NCBI GenBank assembly: GCA_003164275.1
Contig: PLSY01000411.1
Coordinates: forward strand, 1-9,688
DNA from: Acidimicrobiaceae bacterium
GTDB lineage: Bacteria; Actinomycetota; Acidimicrobiia; Acidimicrobiales; RAAP-2
Direction of reading: 5' to 3'
Length of the DNA stretch: 9,688 bases
Shown: positions 6,140 through 9,688 of the stretch, in pieces
How positions within the stretch are numbered: the stretch's first letter is position 1
How the letters are laid out: each line of letters starts with the position of its first letter
Made by a program: the position numbers and the translations under genes
The notes under the pieces: model-generated
Told to the model about the DNA's origin: nothing
Database searches by the model: none
The model's input: only the letters and a program-made list of their open reading frames with translations

Positions 6140-6154
6140 GCTCTCGGGCTGAGC
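6125..6154 (+). repeat. 13-base tandem duplication across the rluD stop codon
   Basis: GAGCTCTCGGGCT occurs at 6125-6137 and again at 6138-6150, followed by a partial GAGC (6151-6154). The rluD TGA (6137-6139) lies on the junction. The duplication therefore leaves the protein end unchanged and adds 13 bases to the 3' untranslated region. Confidence 0.9.
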
Positions 6155-6178
6155 GCCGGGGACGAGCCGGCCCTCAGC
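6148..6178 (+). terminator. Probable terminator hairpin of the dksA-like – lspA – rluD operon
   Basis: GCTGAG (6148-6153) pairs with CTCAGC (6173-6178), and inside it GCCGG (6155-6159) pairs with CCGGC (6167-6171), with one C-C mismatch and a seven-base loop. It starts nine bases after the rluD stop. No T tract follows, as is common in GC-rich actinobacteria. Its first arm lies in the second copy of the 13-base duplication. Confidence 0.55.
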
Positions 6179-6213
6179 GACCACAGTTGGCCGAGAGGCC
6201 CCTGTGGGTCGCT
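6176..6213 (-). terminator. Bidirectional hairpin terminating the convergent sigma-factor gene
   Basis: AGCGACC-ACAG (6176-6186) pairs with CTGT-GGGTCGCT (6202-6213) with one bulged base. An inner GGCC/GGCC stem (6189-6192 with 6197-6200) is closed by a GAGA loop. The outer arm reaches the last base of the sigma-factor stop codon on the minus strand. The structure is symmetric, so it could also back up the rluD terminator on the plus strand. Confidence 0.55.
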
Positions 6214-7172
6214 CAGGCGGCCTCGTGGGCGGCTTCGAGCATCTGACTGTCGGCCAACACCTCGAGGGCCTCTGCCTCGGCCTGGCGCACTTTGCGCACG
6301 CCGATGCCGAGACGCTCGGCCGTCGTCTGGAGCGAGGCCGGGTCGGTGCCGTCGAATCCGAACCGGTGGCGGATGACCTGGCGCTGCAGGTCGGTGAGAC
6401 CGTCCACGGCCTGGCGGACCAGGTCGAGGGTCAGCTCAGCGGCCACCTCATCCTCGAAGTCGTTCTGATCGGTCGACACGAGGTCGCCCAACGTCGCCGT
6501 CGAGTCAGTCGTCGCCGGCTGATCGAGGCTGGCGACGACCCTCGCCACCTGCGAGAGGTCCGAGCGGACGGTGGCCGTCGTATTGGTGGCGTTGTCCATC
6601 TCGTCGTCGGTCGGAGGGCGCTGGAACTGATGGGTCAGCTCCCAGAGGGCCGCGTCCACCTGTTGGTTCCGCTCGGCCACCTCCATGGGGAGCCGGATGG
6701 TCCGGCCGTGCTGCTGGACGGCACGCTGGAGGGCCTGGCGGATCCACCACGTGGCATAGGTCGAGAAGCGGAAGCCCCGCTCCCAATCGAACTTGTCGAC
6801 GGCCCGCATGAGGCCGAAGGTGCCCTCTTGGATGAGGTCGGGAAGGTCGACGCCCCGGTCCTGGTAACGACGGGCCCAGTGGACGACGAGGCGGAGGTTG
6901 GCCGCCACCATCTCCCGGCGTGCAGCCTCGTCACCGGCTGCCACTCGCTTCGCCAGCTCGGTCTGAGCCTCATGGTCGGGCAGGGGGTGATGGTCGAGGT
7001 CTCGGAGGAACAGTCCGAGGCTGTCGGCGTCGGAACCGCGGTTCCTGGGCGCACTGGCGCGCTGCGCCCTGGGGGAGGGAGCTGTCTCTCGGGTCGTCGT
7101 TGCTCCCGTCGACCGGGCGGGACCTGTCGTGGTTGGTTGTTCCTTCGTTCTGGTGATCGTGCGAGTTGTCAT
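6213..7172 (-). CDS. Group 2 (RpoD-like) RNA polymerase sigma factor with atypical -35 recognition helix
   Basis: This 319-residue sigma-70 family factor has a Thr/Arg/Ser-rich disordered leader (1 to about 46) and region 1.2 at about 49-80 ([11 protein letters not shown]). Region 2 follows at about 86-160, including [18 protein letters not shown] and the -10-reading helix [18 protein letters not shown]. Region 3 is at about 161-225 and region 4 at about 246-308. Core-binding and -10 melting residues are well conserved. In region 4.2 the recognition helix reads [10 protein letters not shown] where E. coli RpoD has VTRERIRQIE, so the Arg584 and Glu585 equivalents are Val and Arg. No group 1-type long N-terminal domain is present. 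It is probably an alternative or stress sigma factor (inference). The ATG at 7172 is chosen for its GAGGAG site (7182-7177); an in-frame upstream extension exists but looks non-coding. Confidence 0.9.
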   Translation of the reverse strand: MTTRTITRTKEQPTTTGPARSTGATTTRETAPSPRAQRASAPRNRGSDADSLGLFLRDLDHHPLPDHEAQTELAKRVAAGDEAARREMVAANLRLVVHWARRYQDRGVDLPDLIQEGTFGLMRAVDKFDWERGFRFSTYATWWIRQALQRAVQQHGRTIRLPMEVAERNQQVDAALWELTHQFQRPPTDDEMDNATNTTATVRSDLSQVARVVASLDQPATTDSTATLGDLVSTDQNDFEDEVAAELTLDLVRQAVDGLTDLQRQVIRHRFGFDGTDPASLQTTAERLGIGVRKVRQAEAEALEVLADSQMLEAAHEAA

Positions 7173-7330
7173 CCCTCTCCTCACTCCATCGTCATAGGGT
7201 CGACGGTTCTGTAACGCCTGATCAGCCCGGGACATTCCATCATTGTCATTCAGCATCGAAATGCTCGATCCGGAGCCGATATCGATGGCTCCGTTTGCGT
7301 AAGACCAGTTCGGAGTGGTCCCCTGTCTGG
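7173..7330. promoter_or_regulatory. Divergent intergenic region between sigma factor and histidine phosphatase
   Basis: These 158 bases must carry both divergent promoters. GAGGAG (complement of 7177-7182) is the sigma-factor Shine-Dalgarno. TTGTCA (7243-7248) resembles a plus-strand -35 element but has no good -10 at 16-18 bases. An inverted repeat AGCAT-CGAA-ATGCT lies at 7252-7265, and GACA/TGTC half sites lie at 7231-7247; either could be an operator. The stretch is richer in A and T than its flanks. No promoter can be assigned with confidence. Confidence 0.4.
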
Positions 7331-7903
7331 ATGACCTCTTACCCACACCGATGCGTGCTCATACGTCACGGCGAGACAGAATGGAGCCGGAACGGCCGCC
7401 ACACCGGGCACTCGGACCTTCCCCTCCTGCCCGAGGGCGAGGCCCAGGCCGCGGCCCTGGCCCCGAGGCTGGCCGGAGCCGAGTTCGCCGCCGTGCTCAC
7501 CAGTCCGCTCCTCCGGGCCCGGGCCACCTGTGAGCTGGCCGGGCTGGGGGGAGACATGGTGGTCGAACCCGACCTGTGCGAGTGGGACTACGGGACCTAC
7601 GACGGACTGACCACCGAGGAGATCCGGGCGGAGCGGCCGGGCTGGGACCTGTTCTCCGACGGGACCCCGGGGGGCGAGAGCGCGCCAGACGTGGGGGCCC
7701 GGGTCGACCGGGTCATCCAGCGGGTCCGGAGCGAGCCGGGCGATGTGGCCTGCGTCGCCCACGCCCATGTCCTGCGGGTCATGGGAGCCCGCTGGCTCGG
7801 ACTGGATCCCGAGGCAGCCCGCCTGTTCGTGCTGAGCCCGGCTTCGATCAGCGAGCTCGGCTGGGAGCGCAGCCAGCCGGTCATCTCCAGCTGGAACGGC
7901 TGA
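7331..7903 (+). CDS. Histidine phosphatase (phosphoglycerate mutase-like) family protein, SHB17-like
   Basis: This 190-residue branch 1 histidine phosphatase carries the expected catalytic set: [10 protein letters not shown] with nucleophile His13 and phosphate-binding Arg12, a second Arg at about 62 in SPLLRARAT, proton donor Glu84 in [11 protein letters not shown], and His144 in VAHAHVLR. In the last motif, Ala replaces the usual Gly after His. The order [48 protein letters not shown] resembles yeast sedoheptulose-1,7-bisphosphatase (Shb17) more than cofactor-dependent phosphoglycerate mutase, so a sugar phosphatase role is likely. The substrate cannot be fixed from sequence. The ATG at 7331 lies just before the first motif; its Shine-Dalgarno is weak. 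It stands alone, divergent from the sigma factor and convergent with the next gene. Confidence 0.88.
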   Translation: MTSYPHRCVLIRHGETEWSRNGRHTGHSDLPLLPEGEAQAAALAPRLAGAEFAAVLTSPLLRARATCELAGLGGDMVVEPDLCEWDYGTYDGLTTEEIRAERPGWDLFSDGTPGGESAPDVGARVDRVIQRVRSEPGDVACVAHAHVLRVMGARWLGLDPEAARLFVLSPASISELGWERSQPVISSWNG

Positions 7904-7920
7904 GCCGCACCCGATCGGCT
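7903..7920. terminator. Small hairpin in the convergent gap after the phosphatase gene
   Basis: AGCCG (7903-7907) can pair with CGGCT (7916-7920) with an eight-base loop, within the 23-base gap between two convergent stop codons. It competes with CGGCT-G-AGCCG at 7897-7907. It has no T tract and is weak evidence for termination. Confidence 0.25.
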
Positions 7921-7926
7921 GTGACC

Positions 7927-9069
7927 TCAAGAGGGGCGACGATCGGTCGTGGACTGGTGCTCGGTGGACGGGCGCCGCTTCGTCGGCTGACGGTCGATGG
8001 GGCGGGCGGGCTGGAGGGTCTCGGCCCGGAAGAGGGTTCGTGGCCCCGTCCACCGGGCGGGAGGGGCGTTGAGAGCGGCGGCCAGGGCGTAGGCCACCCC
8101 CTCGTAGTTGACCCGCCAGCCCCGGAAGTGCGACCACGCCTCGTCGAACGGGCGGGAGGTCGGGTAGCCGATCTCCCGGAGGTGGGCGCAGGCGGCGTCG
8201 AACTCGGTTTCGGGCAGGGCGATGGGGTCGTCGGGGCTCGGATCGGGATCAAAGGCGATGCCGGTGACCTGGGCGATGTCCCGGAGACAGGTGAAGCCCA
8301 TGCGGATGCACATCCGGGACTCGATGGGCGCCCCCTTCGGGTCGATGGCCTGGGCGATGGCGGCGGCGTCCATCACGGCGATGAGGCTGACGATCCAGGA
8401 GTTCTGGGAACGGGGCGAGCGCAGGTAGAGCAGGGACGGATAGCTCGTGTGGCTCTCGGCGACGTCAGCCGCCCATCGCTCCCAGTCGGCGAAGAGGTTG
8501 CCCAGGTTGTCGATGAGCCCGACCAGCTGGTGCCTGATCAGGAGCTCGGGTCCCCATGCCGGGGCCCCGGCCCGCGACTCGAGCAACGTGACCTGGGTCT
8601 CACGCCGGTTGTAGGCGCTGTAGATGGTCGGGAGGTAGGCGATCTGGAGAGCGACGAGGACGAGCCCGGTGGCCGCGGCCACGAAGTCGACCGCGTGTGA
8701 GCCCGTCGAGTGCCCGAGGGCGAAGCCCAGGGTGAAGACCGAGGAACCGGCCTCGGCAAACGCCCCGTCGAGGGATGCGGCACCGATGCCCCAGTTGACC
8801 AGCGTGAACCCGATGACGGCCACGGTCAGCCAGGTGGCCAGCAGGACGACGAGGGCGACGGGCTCGCTGGTGGCGAGGATCCGGTCCATGGTCTCGTAGG
8901 TCCGCGCCCGGCGGGCCACGAACCGAAAGGCGGACCGGGTCATCCGCATGAGGTAGGTCGAGGGCCCAGAGGCCGATCGGGGGACGATCAACACCACGAT
9001 GACGCCCACCATGTTGATGGCGAGGATGAGGATCCCGAGGACGAGGACCAGCAGCCGACCCGAGTTCAT
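7927..9069 (-). CDS. Ion-channel-like (two-pore-domain K+ channel-like) membrane protein with large cytoplasmic domain
   Basis: This 380-residue protein has a hydrophobic segment at about 5-29 (LLVLVLGILILAINMVGVIV), a basic region at 31-58, a second segment at about 70-92, and an amphipathic pore-loop-like stretch at 98-118 ending SSVFTLGFALG. A third segment is at about 125-150. The arrangement fits an ion-channel fold (helix, loop, helix), with FTLGF at the place of the potassium selectivity filter TVGYG. The filter match is poor, so ion selectivity is doubtful. A soluble domain of about 230 residues follows (QLVGLIDNLGNLFADWERWA, FRGWRVNYEGVAYALA) and ends in an Arg/Pro/Thr-rich tail; I cannot assign it a family. 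The ATG at 9069 begins directly at the first membrane segment, and no Shine-Dalgarno is visible. It lies 58 bases downstream of the Rrf2 regulator, probably co-transcribed. Confidence 0.72.
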   Translation of the reverse strand: MNSGRLLVLVLGILILAINMVGVIVVLIVPRSASGPSTYLMRMTRSAFRFVARRARTYETMDRILATSEPVALVVLLATWLTVAVIGFTLVNWGIGAASLDGAFAEAGSSVFTLGFALGHSTGSHAVDFVAAATGLVLVALQIAYLPTIYSAYNRRETQVTLLESRAGAPAWGPELLIRHQLVGLIDNLGNLFADWERWAADVAESHTSYPSLLYLRSPRSQNSWIVSLIAVMDAAAIAQAIDPKGAPIESRMCIRMGFTCLRDIAQVTGIAFDPDPSPDDPIALPETEFDAACAHLREIGYPTSRPFDEAWSHFRGWRVNYEGVAYALAAALNAPPARWTGPRTLFRAETLQPARPIDRQPTKRRPSTEHQSTTDRRPS

Positions 9070-9127
9070 CGGGCGCCGGTGTCGACGGCGTGCCGGCTGG
9101 CCGGCAGCGGTGGGGGAGGAGTGGGGC

Positions 9128-9577
9128 TCAGCTGGCGCTCTGGCGGAGGGCCGGCACTCGACCCTGGGCCCTCGCCACCATGTCGGCCAGGTTGAACGAG
9201 TCGAGGTGGGTGCGCATGTGCTCACCGACGTCGGCCCACACCGTCAACAGCACACACTGTCCCTCGTGGTCGCAGGCGCCGTTTTCGTGGGGTAGCCCGA
9301 AGTCGCCGGCGGCGATGGGGCCGTCGACGGCCGAGACGATCTGGGAGAGGGTGATTTCCTCAGGTGGCCGAGCGAGGACATACCCGCCCCCGACCCCGCG
9401 CTTGGACCGGACGAGGCCGGCACCCTTCAGGGCCAGGAGGATCTGCTCCAGGTAGGGCTGGGGCAGCCCGGTGCGCTCGGCGATGTCCCGCACCGCCGTC
9501 GGCCCTTCGCCATCGGTGTGCAGGGCCAGAGACAGCAATGCCCGGCTGGCGTAATCTCCTCGAGTCGAAACCTTCAC
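9128..9577 (-). CDS. Rrf2-family transcriptional regulator
   Basis: This 149-residue Rrf2/IscR/NsrR-family regulator begins with the family start MKVSTRGDYASRALLSLAL. Its winged helix-turn-helix includes VRDIAERTGLPQPYLEQILLALKGAGLVRSKRG (29-61, read in parts) and the wing GGGYVLARP. The dimerisation helix SFNLADMV is at 127-134. The cluster-binding loop has Cys102 and Cys108 spaced as the second and third cysteines of IscR/NsrR, but the first is replaced (Pro96, with His97 beside it). Asp8, the fourth cluster ligand in NsrR, is kept. It may therefore bind a differently ligated Fe-S cluster or none. Its GTG start has no Shine-Dalgarno and lies six bases after TAGCAT, consistent with a leaderless mRNA. 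Likely targets are itself and the downstream channel-like gene (inference). Confidence 0.92.
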   Translation of the reverse strand: MKVSTRGDYASRALLSLALHTDGEGPTAVRDIAERTGLPQPYLEQILLALKGAGLVRSKRGVGGGYVLARPPEEITLSQIVSAVDGPIAAGDFGLPHENGACDHEGQCVLLTVWADVGEHMRTHLDSFNLADMVARAQGRVPALRQSAS

Positions 9578-9583
9578 GGCACC

Positions 9584-9589
9584 ATGCTA
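9584..9589 (-). promoter_or_regulatory. Candidate -10 element of a leaderless Rrf2 gene transcript
   Basis: On the minus strand TAGCAT is followed by six bases and then the GTG start, the same sequence and spacing as at divIVA. No -35 hexamer is recognisable. A run of seven A on the minus strand (9617-9611) lies upstream and might act as a bent or UP-like element. Confidence 0.5.
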
Positions 9590-9644
9590 TTGCCTGGGGT
9601 GTCGCCGTGGTTTTTTTCGACTTCCTGGGAGAGAGGGGAAGGGC

Positions 9645-9688
9645 TCAGCGCCCGCCGAGTTTCCCGCCGGCCAGGTCCTCGGCCATGG
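9645..9688 (-). CDS. 3' end of an unidentified gene
   Basis: The minus-strand frame entering from the right edge ends at TGA (9647-9645). The visible residues are MAEDLAGGKLGGR, possibly with the Met internal. The 67-base gap to the Rrf2 start, which has its own promoter candidate, suggests a separate transcript. The fragment is too short to identify. Confidence 0.4.
   Translation of the reverse strand, partial: MAEDLAGGKLGGR

Noticed and set aside
6204..7214. Plus-strand frame of 336 codons opposite the sigma-factor gene
   Set aside because: It is antisense to a clearly recognised sigma-70 factor, its product resembles no family, and its Gly/Val/Arg-rich composition is typical of the reverse complement of a GC-rich gene.
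7173..7346. N-terminal extension of the sigma factor to an upstream in-frame start at 7346
   Set aside because: The extension would cross into the phosphatase coding region, has no family similarity and lacks a ribosome site, whereas the ATG at 7172 has GAGGAG four bases upstream.
7576..8700. Plus-strand frame of 374 codons running from the phosphatase gene through the channel-like gene
   Set aside because: It crosses two genes with better evidence, overlaps one in another frame and the other antisense, and shows no family motif.
9605..9625. Plus-strand T7 run as an intrinsic terminator
   Set aside because: No plus-strand gene lies upstream of it, and no stable stem precedes the run in that direction. 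It is more likely an A tract upstream of the Rrf2 promoter.

Overview
The window is a GC-rich bacterial chromosome segment. Its order ftsZ – pgeF – yggS – sepF – yggT – divIVA – dksA/traR-like – lspA – rluD is the distal end of the division and cell wall (dcw) cluster of Actinomycetota. The GC-rich third codon positions, the GTG starts, the SepF/YggT/DivIVA trio and the actinobacterial type of DksA/TraR protein all agree. The lineage looks like a non-mycelial, deep-branching class such as Acidimicrobiia, but that is inference. No mobile element, tRNA, rRNA or CRISPR array is visible.

Positions 1-2856 (plus strand) hold the 3' end of ftsZ, then pgeF (peptidoglycan editing), yggS (PLP homeostasis), sepF (membrane anchor of FtsZ) and yggT (small membrane protein). 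The genes are tightly spaced or overlap, so this is one division operon, possibly with an internal promoter before sepF. divIVA (2923-3714) follows with its own apparent leaderless promoter. After a 267-base gap comes a clear promoter, a structured leader and a second operon (3982-6139): a DksA/TraR zinc-finger protein with a long histone-like Lys/Ala/Pro tail, the lipoprotein signal peptidase lspA, and the pseudouridine synthase rluD, whose start overlaps the lspA stop.

Two abutting hairpins (6148-6213) separate rluD from a convergent group 2 sigma factor on the minus strand (6213-7172). This sigma has a conserved region 2 but unusual residues at the -35 reading helix. Divergent from it is a histidine phosphatase (7331-7903) that resembles sedoheptulose-bisphosphatase-type members. 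On the minus strand follow an ion-channel-like membrane protein with a degenerate pore loop (7927-9069), an Rrf2-family regulator lacking one of the three usual cluster cysteines (9128-9577), and the last codons of an unidentified gene (9645-9688).

The left two thirds is conserved core biology. The less ordinary signals are the structured leader and histone-like tail of the DksA/TraR gene, the divergent sigma factor, the channel-like protein next to the two-cysteine Rrf2 regulator, and a shared TAGCAT-N6-start arrangement at divIVA and the Rrf2 gene. I did not find a convincing new defence or mobile system.
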